Below, piece by piece: positions 32,121 through 43,556 of a stretch of 64,000 nucleotides of DNA. Numbering within the stretch: position 1 is the first letter of the stretch; each line of letters begins with the position of its first letter. This DNA comes from Chlorophyllum brunneum (taxonomy: Eukaryota > Basidiomycota > Agaricomycetes > Agaricales > Agaricaceae). The notes beneath the pieces were generated by a model. That model did not search any database, was not told the DNA's origin, and worked only from the letters and a program-made list of their open reading frames with translations. The stretch spans positions 992,001 through 1,056,000 of the forward strand of contig OY756151.1 of assembly GCA_963576785.1 (NCBI GenBank), given 5' to 3'. A program made the position numbers and the translations under genes.

Positions 32121-32900
32121 AGAAAACAAGAATAACTACTATAGAGTTAGTATAGCATTGGCATATATAGATAACTTTAGGGGGGGGCTTACCTTAGTCT
32201 CTCAATAGATGTGCAAGAACTGAGGGAAGCAATACATTGTATTCTAGTGTATTTTATACTGCAAGATGTGTAGAACTATCTTAGATAGAACATAAAGCAA
32301 AAGTAAAATTTTCATAGAACATATCATATCTAAGGGGTAGGACAAAGCTATATGTCCATTGTCCACACACATTGATATGTGGACAATGGGCCAATTGACA
32401 TGTGGCCTTAGGAACAATGGTACACAGAACATGTGGACTTGGTAGCTCAGAGCAATCTAATATCCCAATACTTCCTCTCAAATTGTGGAGAGAGTCCAAG
32501 TTCCTACTTCAAGGTCCTCTGCCACACTCTCACAAGTGTTAAGAAGATGGCAGGAGTACAGGGACAAAAAGCTGGTAGAGGAGGGTGCAGGACTGGCTGT
32601 ACTGGGATAGGGCCTGAGAGGGGGTGTAAAGATCTTTATCTTCCTTGAACCTATAAATTCCTCTACCAAGGGCCTAGGCAATAGGAAGGGGACACAAGAA
32701 GAGAATGTCTGGAGGTCCTCTAGAGTGACTAGATTCTCTTGAACATTGAATGGGTCCTGTGAAGGAAGCCTAGATGGTATCAAGGGTGTCAAGGAACTTA
32801 GGGACATGGTGCCTGGTCCTCCTGCCAAATGGGGGTTATGATGACATGTGAAAAGGCCACAGGTGTGTTCCTAGAAGTCTAGGACACCAGAGCAAGCAAG
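32121..32900. other. Unassigned 780-bp stretch between L3 and copia B
   Basis: No domain recognised. A phrase GAAGAGAAAACAAGAATAAC occurs twice near 32055-32135. A perfect 12-bp inverted repeat lies at 32356-32389. A minus-strand open piece (32828-32478, 116 codons, Ser/Pro-rich, start MAGGPGTMSLSSLTPLIPSR) could be the remains of a LINE ORF1 N-terminus or chance. Confidence 0.35.
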
Positions 32901-32959
32901 TACAACAAGATGGACAATGAGCAACTTTGTTTACACTTGTTTACTGGTAGAAGTACCAG

Positions 32960-34680
32960 ATTAAGAAGTACTTCAATATCTTGATCACTGCTTACTCTAT
33001 AGAGTTCAAACTTGGAGAAAATATGCTTTTTACTGCCACCATCCATTCTAACAACTCAGCATTGCTTGACAGTATCACTAGGCACTCAAAAACAGCTCTC
33101 CACACCTCTACCCTCCTTCTGGACCTTTTCCTATGGCACAAACACTTCATCCACCACAATTACACTGATATGAAGAAGATGGTCAGTCAAGACCTTGTCA
33201 CAGGCCTTAAACTTGATTCTACCACTGCTCCAGATGTCATTTGCAAACCATGCCTGGCAGGAAAGATGCATACAAACCCATTCCCCTCTTCTCTCAGTTA
33301 CAACTGCTCTCTACTCAATCTGGTATACACAGACCTCCATGAACTGCTCCCAGTCAGCACAGCTCAAGGTTACAAGTACTGTTAGAGTTGACTGGCTATC
33401 TCATCTTATCTGAGCTTATCTAGTCTGATCTCATCTTATCTAGTTCATCTCATCTTATCCTAGATAGCCTTATATAGTTAATTATATGATTTGGTAGTGT
33501 ACAGACTATCCCCTGTACATATATAAGGAGTACCCCAGCTCCCCCAAATATAATCCTTTACCCATTATATGTCAGTGTTAGTGTCTGCTCTCTACTCTCT
33601 TTGTCATCCTCTGTTGTCTTGCCTCTACCCTTTCTACTCCCTTCTATGTTCCCACCTTTAACAAGTACTAGATCTTGTTTATCAATGATTCTACACATTT
33701 TTGAGCAGTTTACCCACTCAAGGCCAAGTCTGAGGCCTTTAAAGCATTCAAGGTCTACAAATCATGGGCTGAGAATCAACTGGGGACAAAAATTCAAGCT
33801 CTACAGGACAATAAAGGTAGTAAATACATGTCTGAAGTATTCTTGAAGTTTACTGAGCAGGCTGGGATTGAAAGGAGGCATTCTACTTGTAACAGACCCC
33901 AGCAAAATGGCCTAGCAGAATGAGCAAATTGAGCTATGGGGGAGAGAATTACTGCCATGCTCTCAGAATTGCAGTTACCACTGTTGTTTTGGGAGGAATG
34001 CCTTGCTTCAATAGTATATGTTTGGAACTGCCTCCCTACAGCTTCCCTTGCAAATTTTATGCCATTTGAAGCATTTTATGGCCATAAACCAGACATTTCA
34101 CATCTTAAAATATAGGGGTACACTACCTATGTCCACATCCAATGAGATAAGCAAAATTCTCTGCAACTACACTTCCAAAATTGCATTTTTAGTGGCTATC
34201 CAGCTGGCTACAAAGGTTGGAAGTTCTATAACCCAAGCACTCACAAGGTCTGCATCTCTGAACAAGCAGATTTTGATAAAAGACACTTCCCTGGCCTCTC
34301 TAGAGCAAAAATGGAAGCTATACTATCATTTGCTGGTCTACCACCCTCTCCAAACAATCTACTACCTTCTAACTCATCTAGCAGGTCTCCATCAATGTTT
34401 CTGGACTTGTTCTCTTTTGGAGATGAAGTGGGTGATGAAAATAATCTTGATATGCTGCCACAAGCTCAACAGCCTTGAAATGCATCCACAGTTCCTCTCC
34501 CAAGTCAGCCAAGTCCACTACCTTCACCAAAGTGTCCCAGCATGCCTCCACCACCCTTACAGCCTTCTACCTCATCATCTATGCTTTCCACAACCCCAAC
34601 AACCCCTCCAGCTTGTTCTATACCCTCTACTGAACCATCACCTTGTAGGCATTCAAATTGAGTGAGAAAGGAGCCTGGGG
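32960..34680 (+). pseudogene. Copia B pre-integrase and integrase
   Basis: 32981-33379 has the pre-integrase region (LWHKHFIHHNYTDMKKM, CKPCLAGKMHTNPFP) and the first core strand (LVYTDLHELLPVS). After the solo LTR it continues with FINDSTHF, LQDNKGSKYMSEVFLKF (second D), CNRPQQNGLAE and MLSELQLPLLFWEECLASIVYVWN. The C-terminal domain (YGHKPDISHLK, FSGYPAGYKGWKFYNPSTHKV) follows, then a Pro/Ser-rich linker to 34680. Stops at AE*AN and elsewhere. Confidence 0.8.
33380..33663 (+). repeat. Solo LTR-E with TSD AGTAC
   Basis: 284 bp, TGTTAGAGTTGA to CCTTTAACA, flanked by AGTAC at 33375-33379 and 33664-33668. TATATAAGGAGT near 33520. It has a tandem run of ATCTCATCTTATCT-like words. It splits the copia-B integrase right after the GYKY codons. 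A second partial copy lies at 62214-62364. Confidence 0.9.
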
Positions 34681-35359
34681 AGTGGTAGAAGGTCAAAGTA
34701 AGCCCTCTGGTGGAAGAAGGTGACAAAGAAGAGGCTCTATTGGCTGATTCTGGCTTCTGTGAGGTCAAGTTTGCTGCCAGTGTCTCTGGACCAGATCCTC
34801 AAACCTACAAGCTTGCTATAACTGCTCCAGATGCCCAACAGTGGAAAGAAGCTTGTGAAATGGAGATATTCAATTTTCAGGCCAATGGGACTTGGGATGA
34901 GCTTCCTCTAGACAAGAAAGAGGTTGGTTCTGGCTGGGTATTCAAGTTTAAACACCACTCTGATGGTTCAGTCAAATGCTACAAGGCCAGACTTGTTGCA
35001 AAGGGCTATTCTCAATGTCTAGGCTACAATTACACTAAAGTCTTTGCCCCTACCTTTTGTCCTGCCTTCCTTCACCTCATAACCACTCTAGCAGCCAGAA
35101 AAGGCTACCAGCTTTGCTCTATCAATATTTTGTCCACCTTTACTTATGGAGAACTTGAAGAAGAGATTTACATGCACCAGCCTGAAGAATACCATGTGGG
35201 AGGCCCCAACAATGTTTGTAGGCTTCGAAAATTGCTCTATGGACTCAAGCAGACTGCCAGACAGTGGAATAAGAAGCTCTACAGCATCATGACCACCTTG
35301 GGATACTCGAAATTACACTCTGACAGCTCTATTTACCTTTATTCAAAGGGAGCAGTCAA
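34681..35359 (+). pseudogene. Copia B reverse transcriptase, first part
   Basis: A 222-codon open piece starts at 34710: QQWKEACEMEIFNFQANGTW, SGWVFKFKHHSDGSVKCYKA, ARLVAKGYSQCLGYNYTKVF, SINILSTFTYGELEEEIYMHQPE, LRKLLYGLKQTARQWNKKL. It is cut by LINE L1 after the YSKGAV codons; the RT continues at 42102. Confidence 0.85.
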
Positions 35360-35449
35360 CAAGTCATCCCTTCTTTGACTCGTACCACCACCATCAATTT
35401 ACAAAAGTCGATTATACGGTGCTAGTCTATAGTACAGAGAATACTCATT

Positions 35450-37618
35450 ATGCCTGCATTACATTCTGATCTCTCTCCAAGAGAGCCTACACCTGACAGC
35501 AATAGGGACATCTTTGGGAACACAACACATGTTCTGGTTCCCTCTATCTTTGCAGCCCCTCCAGTTCTGCTCTCTCCTGGTATCCTGTTTCCTAGGATGC
35601 TATCCATGTCTAGGCCTGTGATCCCTACCGATCAGGCCTACAGCCACACCATTCCCCTGTCGGTACTCAGCAGAAGGCCGTTAACCCCCCCGTGGTCCTT
35701 GGACCCTCTCAACAGTGATGTGGAAAAGACTGTCCACCAATCATCCAAACAAGTAAGACTGGAAGGTGATCACTACTACTCGGACAAAAACGACAACAAG
35801 GACTGGGCCAACCAAGTTGAAGAGGAGTTGGAGTCCAAGGTTGAAGTAATAGAGGAAAACACTATGGAGCACAAAGGTGGTCCGGAGGAGTTCTATGACA
35901 ATGCTGTGAGAGAAGTTGGAAGGCTTTCCGAGTAGGTAAAAGCCTGCAGCACATACAACATGAGTGGCGACAATGGGCTTGTGTTTGGGCAGGCTTTCAC
36001 AGAATTAATGGGAACCTTGATAAAGGCAGGATGGCTCAAGGTTGCCATTGATGAACAGAAGAATGACCTCCATAGTTGGATGGGGGTCAACTTTGGCAAA
36101 ATCACTGTCTGCGCTGAAGAAACACCTCAACTGGACCTCTCCCCCCTGTGACGTGCAGCCTCCAGAGGCCCCACACAGAAACCTGACAATATCTGCATGG
36201 AGGTCGTTGAGCACATTGTCACTCTGGGTATTACCAATGGCAATGAAGTCACTCATTCGGATATCTCCAATGATGACATGCAAATGATCACCAAGGCAGA
36301 GTTCAAAACTGTCACAAGGAAAAAGAAGAGTAAGGGCTGAAAGCCTGCTCTCACTACCAATAAGCCTGCCATTGCCAAGAAACTGGTTACCACAGATTAG
36401 AAGGCCAAACCCGTGCAGGCCACTGCCCCTGCTAAGGCTACCACAACTCCGCCTTCCCCCTTGAAGGAAGGCACCAAACCCTCCTACACGGCAGCTGCAG
36501 CTAAAAGTAACAAATGCCCCACCCTCTCCTCCACTAGGCATGACCCTCTCAAACTCCTGGAGTTTGCAAGCAAATTCCCAGAATTGATGCATAAGAAGGT
36601 AGTAGCAATGTACAATGCTGCTTTCTCCACTCCCTCTCCCATGAACAAGAAGCTGGCTAAGAAAGCTGGTGTAGTTTGCTCCACGCTGAATGGTACCTCA
36701 TACAAGCAGATCATCATTCCCCTCCTTACTGGACCCAATGTTTCCAACTTTGGGGCCATTATCGACTCTCTCAATGCTTGCCTCATAGCCAAGAAGTCAA
36801 AGACCAGGGTCATCGCTGCCTCACAGGGTAAGCTGGGCCTTATGGTCCACACCTTGGAGGTGTTGACCCCTACAGAGCTAGATGTTGTCAAGGCATGGCT
36901 CAAAGAGAAATTCAGAGGAATCACTATGGGCAAAGCATCCCTCCCAAAGTCCAAATCATTCGTGAAAGTCACGGACATCAGTTACATCATGCCATGAGGA
37001 CAGATCCTCACTGAAGCTGATGTTATCTCTAGCGTCTGGCATTCTATTTACTCAGACGCCATTCAATTTGCGATGCAACCAAGAGTGTGACACAACTCTA
37101 AGCACTCCAACACCTGTACAGTGTGGTTTGAAATCTGGGACTCCAAGGTGGGGACCAACATTGTGAAAATTGAGGACAAATTCCTCAACATTTACGGAGG
37201 ACTCTTCCACATCAGAAGGGCCAATGCCAACCCAGGAGTACCATTCTGCACCAAATGCTGCAGATGGGGCCACCCTCTTATCTGTTGCCATGCTAGACTG
37301 TTCACCTGTGCTCACTGCAAGGGTCCCCACTCCACTACCAACCACCATGCCTTTGCCTTTTGCTGTAAGGGTAATGACAAAGCAGACCCACCCATCGTGG
37401 CCACCCCCACCAGAGAACCATGCCCCCACAAGGCTACATACTCCAACTGTGGCAAGGACCACCTCGCCACTGACTGTAAATATCAGTTTTGGAAGAAGCA
37501 ATTTGACCACGACTGGCACACCAACAAAGCGCTCGAACTAAGAGCCAACAAAGGAGTTCTGCTGCCCCCCTCCTCATCATCCCCAGCTAGTCGAAGCCAG
37601 ACTAACCCCCCTCAATGA
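35450..37618 (+). pseudogene. L1 ORF1, Gag-like with zinc knuckles (nonsense-broken)
   Basis: One frame of about 722 codons with stops at 35933, 36149, 36338, 36398, 36995 and 37088 and no frameshift. The N-terminus is Ser/Pro-rich, then acidic. A basic KKKSK segment and an Ala/Thr/Pro-rich stretch follow. A conserved-looking middle domain spans 36480-36980 (LLEFASKFPELMHKKVVAMYN, QIIIPLLTGPNVSNFGAIID). The C-terminus has CCHC-type knuckles (CTKCCRWGHPLICC, CAHCKGPHSTTNH, then C.KDHLATDC with the first Cys spaced as CSNCGK reading YSNCGK). It should bind LINE RNA. It overlaps the ORF2 start by 4 nt. Confidence 0.75.
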
Positions 37619-40600
37619 ATAACACACACGACGATCAAGACAGGCCTCCTTGCTTGTTTCTGAGTGAGTTGAAGGTCTGCTCTCACAACGTTAGAAGATC
37701 GTATGGAGTAATAGAGACAGTCCTTGTGCATAGAGGTAACGTCGACCTCCTCCTCATACAAGAACCCCTGTGGAGATACCTCCATGATATCCCTTCCCCC
37801 GTCTCCAATGACAGTATCCCCCTCGTGGGAGGCCTGGTCCACCCAGACTAGATGCTCCTTTCATATCCGATTGTTGCCAAAGAAGTCCTCTAAGTTGGAT
37901 GCTGATGCCACTCTCAACAGACGGTGAACATGGAACACCATACCACTCCCTGAGTCCTTGCCTTTGCTCACAAGAGACTCAAGCACCTTCGACCCTCCAT
38001 CAGAAGAGACATTATAGAACATCGAGACCTCCTGTGCATCTCCCTTTGTGCAGGAGGAGAAGAACTGCTGTTGCTAAATGTATACAATGACAGCCATAAC
38101 ACCACACTCCACTTCCTCGAGGAGCATCTCTTTGACCTCCCACCCTTTCTCTTATTGGGTGGAGATATCAATATTTGATCTGAGTTATGGGACCCGTCAA
38201 CGGACCAACATCCAGTGAGTGCAGACCATCTCCTCATGATCACTGAAGCCCTCAATTTAGTGAAGTTGACTCCATCTGCAGCCAAACCAACATGCTATGC
38301 TTCAGACCCCAACCTACTAGACATGGTCATTGACCTATTGTCTGTATCGGAAATGTTACCATACATCCCCACCCATGCTATTCAGGAAGGTGGTTAATAC
38401 AATTTGGATCATGCCCCCCTTCTGATCAGAATTCCTATTCCACAGATGGATATCATCATCGAGAGATTGACGATACCTAAAGGATCGGAGGAGGAAACCA
38501 AATTCCTGACAGATATCACAGTAGGAATTAACAACATGAACTGGCTGATGAATGATGCAGATGAGCTGGAGAGAGCTGTTGCTGAATTGGGAGATTTATT
38601 TGACAGGTCCTGGAATTGCAACACAAAGAAGACCAAGATTACTACTAGGTCCAAAACCTGGTGGAATGAAGAATGCTCTAATGCACTCGCAACACATTGC
38701 ACGGACCATAAAAACAAGCACAAATGGAATACCTTTCGCAAAATCATGAGGAAAATGAAAAGGGCATATTTCAACAAGATCCAAGAAATCTCGGTCGACA
38801 ACCAATGTCCATGGGATTTAATACCATGGGTCAAAGCACGTGCTCTCCCAGCTACCAAAGCCATTTGCCATAATAGTCGGCCCTCAACCAATATTACAAC
38901 TTGGCTCAGAATAGACCTGTTAACACAGCTGTCCTAGAAGAATTACCACTGCCAATCGGCACAGAGAATAGGACTTGGGTTGATTTCTCTCTATTGGAGA
39001 TGAGAGAATTGCTCAAGGATACCTCGAATTCTTCTGCTCCTGGCCCTGATCACATCTCCTGGTCCCACCTCAAACAGATCGCCGCCATCAACACTTGCAC
39101 CAATCTCTTCCTCAGAATCAGCTACGCATGCCTAATCCTTGGACACTGGCCCTCACACTTCAAAAAGTCAATGTCAGTAATCATCCCCAAACCCAACAAA
39201 TCTAACTACTCTACCCCAAAGGCATTCAGGCCAATCATCTTACTCAATACGTTTGGCAAGCTAATAGAAAAGATGCTAGCCAAATGACTCCAATTTGAGG
39301 TGGTGAAATTCAAGGTTCTCCACCCTCATCAACTGAGAGCCATCTGACAACAATCCACCGAGGATGTGGGGCTTTTCCTAACCTACATTATACAGGGAGC
39401 ATGGACGAAAAAAAGAAAATGTTGGTACTTGCATTCGATGTTGCCCAATTCTTCCCCTCCCTCAACCACAACCTCCTTACCAACATACTCAATTGGCAGG
39501 GATTCCCTCCTCAAATTGTGGGGTTCTTCAACAATTATCTCAAAGAACGCCGTACTACCTACTGGTGGAACAACAAAAACTCCCCAGAATATGATGCGGC
39601 AGTTGGAGTAGACCAAGGCTCAGCCCTTAGCCCTATCCTCTCCACCCTTTACTTTGCCCCCCTCCTTCGAATTTTCGATGTTTATATGGAGGAACACCAC
39701 GATAAATGGGACTTTGATGTCCTATCTTTTGTGGATGATGGCACTCTTGTCATGCAATCCCCATTCCTTGAACAGAATGTCAAAATACTCCAACACATGT
39801 ACTGCGAAATGGAGCGGCTCATGAATGAATTTGGCCTAGTGATTGAACACAGCAAGTCCGAAGTCTTCCACTTTATGTGTGCAAGGCAGGACTCCAATCC
39901 CTCCATCAATTTGGGATCCCCACCATTCACTGGCCATACTCCCCTTAAGCCAAAAGCCCACTGGTGATACCTTGGCTTCTACTTTGACCAGATGTTAACC
40001 TTCAAGGAGTACGTCCATTACTACTCCACCAAGGCAATATCTTCAATCAAGGCAATGAAAATGCTAGGAAACTCCATACATGGTCTGTCCCCTAGCAACA
40101 AAAGACTACTGTACCATTTGTGTGTCATACCAGTGGCAACATACAGATACCGACTATGGTTTCACAACAAGTCACAAACGAAAGGGACTTGCAAAATCCT
40201 TAACAAAATACAGCAATGTGCAGCCCTCTGGATTACCAGAGCCTTCTGCACATCTCCCACCGGTGGTGTTGAGTCCCTCATGGGGCTCATGCCCATCAAA
40301 CTTCATCTCCGAAAGCTGGCCAAATGACAAACATTGAGGCTCCACATATTGGACGATGAACACGCACTGGCAAGATTGACAAAAGAGTATCATTCTTTCC
40401 TGCACCGACTTCACATCAAGAATTTCATGGAGATTCAGAAAAAGAAGACACTTGGAGCTGTGATGGATGTTTCATGCCCCACCCCCAAGACTCAGTATAT
40501 AGAACATTTCAACTCTGCTTCAAAATCTGTCTGGCCCAGATGTAGGTTACTTGACCATTTCCCTGCTAATGTATCTTTTATAGGATTCAACCAGGACAAC

Positions 40601-41629
40601 CCCCACCTCTCGAAGACACTTTGGGACAATGTAACGATGAATGCAACAACAGACTTCAAGTCCATCATTATTGGCACGGACAGCTCAGTTCACCCCAACC
40701 GCAAACCACTTGCTAGCCAGTTCACGGCAGTAGCCACTATTCGACACTTAGATGGAGGAAGCTCTATCATGAAGAGACTTGGAGGAATGACATCGACTAA
40801 CACTGAACTGGTTATGTAGTACCTAGGAATCACCAAAATACTCGCCACCAATGACTACGACCAGGTTGAACACATTCACGTGTTCACTGACTCCCTCACA
40901 GCTTCCCAGCTTCTACTTGACTGCTTGCCACACTCCTGCCAGCAACAGTCCATCCTCACCTCGAAGGTGCTCCTGGCTTGGTTCAACAAGTCCGACCAGC
41001 ACTGCCTCTTATTCTACCACACTCCATCAAAATACAAGTATGGCATGCAAAAAGCCATGCACAACCGGATCCAAATGGTTGCCTGGCCCAATTGGGGTCG
41101 AAATCACTGCATTCCTAACTCCATCACCTACCTACATAAGAAGTCTGCTGAATGTGCCATTCACACATGGCAGGCCATGTTCAGGTTCAAAAAATACAGC
41201 GGTAGCTCCTTCCTCCACCTCCCAGTGCGAGCAAATGGGGCCTCCACTTTACCATCACACATCAAGTCCAGTTTCTGGATATGAGAATACAGATACCAAC
41301 CACAGCTCTTCACAAGAGTATGTTGCACCATCCTCTGCCATGCCCCAACTGGTGAATACCGACTTTGGTTCTTCCCCAATGAGGATTTATCTTGCCACTA
41401 CTGCGACAATCAAATGGTCCAGACTAGGTTGCATGTCCTCTATCATTGTAACACCTTCAATCATCACTTTGGCATCGACACCATTAAGACATTCATCAAT
41501 TTCTTGCATCACAACCCTGCCATGTTCAGCTTCCCTCCAGAGCCTAATTGCCCTCATATCCGCACCAGTTCAATACCCCCATTGCATCATCGTCAAGTCC
41601 ATCAGAGGTTCGGGTCTGTGCCTGCATGA
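37615..41629 (+). pseudogene. L1 ORF2: endonuclease, RT, RNase H, zinc C-terminus
   Basis: ATG at 37615 overlaps the ORF1 stop. Endonuclease: HNVRRSYGVIETVL, DLLLIQEPLW, GGDIN, LDHAPLLIRIP. RT: APGPDHISWSHLKQ, AFRPIILLNTFGKLIEKML, AFDVAQFFPSLNHNLLTNIL, QGSALSPILSTLYFAPLL, active site FVDDG at 39729, and the thumb to 40327. RNase H: IIIGTDSSVHPNRK, STNTELV, HVFTDSLTASQLLLD. C-terminal CHYC...HVLYHC zinc motif (41397-41460). Stops at 37849, 38938, 39285, 40325 and others, with frameshifts near 38885 and in the A-run at 39405-39416. The product would nick the target and reverse-transcribe the RNA from it. Confidence 0.85.
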
Positions 41630-42067
41630 ATCCTTTCTTCCTTTCATTTTTCTTATACTTTCCTGGTTATGGATTTCAATCTCATTTCTCTATTTTTCCT
41701 TTCCTTGCTCGTCTACTATTTTATATAGTTTTTGTTCAACATCCATCATTCCCATGGTGTCTGGGCAAAATGCCCCTCCACACACTAGTACCATTCACTG
41801 TTCTCCCTTGTGTTTGCGAGTCAATAGTTTCTCTCTATCAATTTCTCTCTTTCACTATCTCTCTCTCCAAATTCCTTTCATTCTTTTTCCCACCGTTCAA
41901 CTTAGGTACCAAACATCTCTCTAGTGTATATGCTAGATGGCGTCAAGTCTCATGGAGTTAGTTTATGAATAGCTTACTTTCCTTGCTCCAAACATTTTGT
42001 ATGTTCTGCCTCTGTATGTATGTATGTGCAGACTGTGATCGAGCACCACTATATAAATTGTTGAATT
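41630..42067 (+). other. L1 3' UTR
   Basis: 438 bp, T- and C-rich, no gene. It ends ACTATATAAATTGTTGAATT directly before the poly-A tail. Confidence 0.6.
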
Positions 42068-42089
42068 AAAAAAAAAAAAAAAAAAAAAA
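42068..42089 (+). repeat. L1 poly-A tail
   Basis: 22 A residues, then the target duplication starting GGGAGC. Confidence 0.9.
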
Positions 42090-42101
42090 GGGAGCAGTCA
42101 A

Positions 42102-43104
42102 GGTAATTGTCCCAGTCTTTATTGATAACATTACTCTGGTGTCAAGAAACAACTCAGCAATGGAATTAACGATCCAGGAGCTCTCCAAACACTTTAAACT
42201 TCGAGATCTCGGTCCCACGATATTCCTACTTACTGTACAAGTCCACCAAGACACTCAGAACCACTCCTTTTCACTCTTCCAGCAGCAATACATCAAAGAA
42301 CTTCTAGAACATTACTATATGGACAACTCGAAGCCTGTTCAGACCCCTTTCATATCTGAAATGGACCTCTCAGATGTTGTAATGGACCTCTCAGATGTTG
42401 TACCCACTCCAGAAGAGCAAGAAATAATGAAAACAGTCTCCTACCTTGCAGCAGTTGGTTCTCTACAATATCTAGCCACCATGACACATCCAGACATTAC
42501 TTTTGCTATCTTTTACCTTGGAAGGTTCAACCATAGCCCAGTTCCCAAGCATTGGACTGCAGTTAAGCATCTCTTGCATTATTTGAAGGGAACTATTGAT
42601 TACAAACTCATCTATTGCCCCTAGAACAACCAGTAACTCTTTACCACCTATTCTGATGTATCTCATAGCTCCTGCAAGACCACAGGACAAGCTACTGGTG
42701 GATATGTGACCTTGGTTGCTGGTGGAGCAGTTGGTTGGTTGTCTAAACATCAGGCTTTTGTCACTCTTTCAAGTACAGAGGCTGAATATGTTGCTGCTAT
42801 TGAAGCTGGGAAGGAAATCATGTGGACTTGCAACATTCTGAGTGAATTTGGCTACTCCCTAGACCACTCTTTGACTCTATACATTGATAACAAGTCATGT
42901 ATCAGTGTGGCCAAGAACCCAGAGCACCACAGATGCATAAAGTACTTGGATCTTTGCTTTTACTGGCTCAGAGATGCTGTGGATGAAGGAATCATTGATC
43001 CAGTATTTGTACCAGGAGAAGAACAAGTTATAGACATATTCACCAAGGCAGTCTACTCTCAAACAATCAAGTTCACCATCCCCATGCTTGGACTTAGTTG
43101 TTGA
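42102..43104 (+). pseudogene. Copia B RT second part and RNase H
   Basis: The RT resumes with the active-site box VFIDNITLVS (second Asp replaced by Asn), then LSKHFKLRDLGPTIFLL, QQQYIKELLEHYYMDN, PVQTPF. A nine-residue phrase MDLSDVV(P) is tandemly duplicated at 42361-42400. Next come SYLAAVGSLQYLATMTHPDI and AVKHLLHYLKGT. RNase H follows two stops at 42622 and 42634: SSCKTTGQATGGYV, GWLSKHQAFVTLSSTEAEYV, YIDNKSCISVAKNPEHH, FVPGEEQVIDIFTKAV. It ends at 43104, 24 bp before the LTR. Confidence 0.85.
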
Positions 43105-43140
43105 AGGATTGGTTGGATCTGGAGTGTATGTTAGAGTGTG

Positions 43141-43449
43141 TGTTACGACCTTAGTCTCTGACTCAGGTTGCAAGCCTTTGGATAAAGGGAAGGAAGTAGA
43201 GAAAGGAAGAAGGGATGATACGATTGGTAAAGTGTAAGGAATACATCAAGTATTACTACACTTTATATACTAGTGGTAGAGGCTAATAATAAAGGAGTCG
43301 AGTAATGGAGTCATAGGAGATGAGTAGAACGAGTCAGGTAGGAGGCACAGCCTCTAGGGTGATACAGGAGATGAGACGAGTATGAGGGTACACGAGGTAA
43401 CGGGCGCATGATAGGAATGATAGGAATGAATGGTCTATGATTCGTAACA
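43141..43449 (-). repeat. 3' LTR of G3
   Basis: 309 bp. Differences from the 5' LTR are at 43321 (T, C in the other), 43401 (C, T in the other) and 43431 (T, C in the other), each in a CpG. The purine tract lies next to it at 43450-43462 on the minus strand (AAAAGGAGGTAT). Confidence 0.93.
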
Positions 43450-43556
43450 ATACCTCCTTTTCAAGCTTCATGTCCTCATGATACGTATTACTGTAAAGGT
43501 CCTTTGTAGAATAGAGCATATGGGATTTGGTGATGGTAAGAAAACGCGACGAGTGT

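Larger units (their letters stand above)
35360..42089 (+). mobile_element. LINE L1, full length, Tad1-like, with TSD and poly-A
   Basis: 6.7 kb with short 5' UTR, ORF1, ORF2, 3' UTR and a poly-A tail. The target duplication GGGAGCAGTCAA is at 35348-35359 and 42090-42101 (up to 15 bp if adjoining A bases count). It is inserted in the copia-B RT. ORF1 stays in one frame with only nonsense changes; ORF2 has nonsense changes and two small frameshifts. Being full length, it shows both ends of this LINE family. Confidence 0.9.

Noticed and set aside
32440..32455. tRNA A-box-like phrase GGTAGCTCAGAGC
   Set aside because: No B-box, acceptor stem or cloverleaf around it.
33400..33475. Array of ATCTCATCTTATCT words, considered as a CRISPR or satellite
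   Set aside because: Short irregular direct repeats inside LTR-E; no spacers, and present in both LTR-E copies as part of the LTR.
40851..41924. 357-codon plus-strand frame at the end of LINE L1
   Set aside because: Ser/Thr/Pro-rich frame shifted from ORF2; the ORF2 frame over the same bases carries RNase H and zinc motifs.
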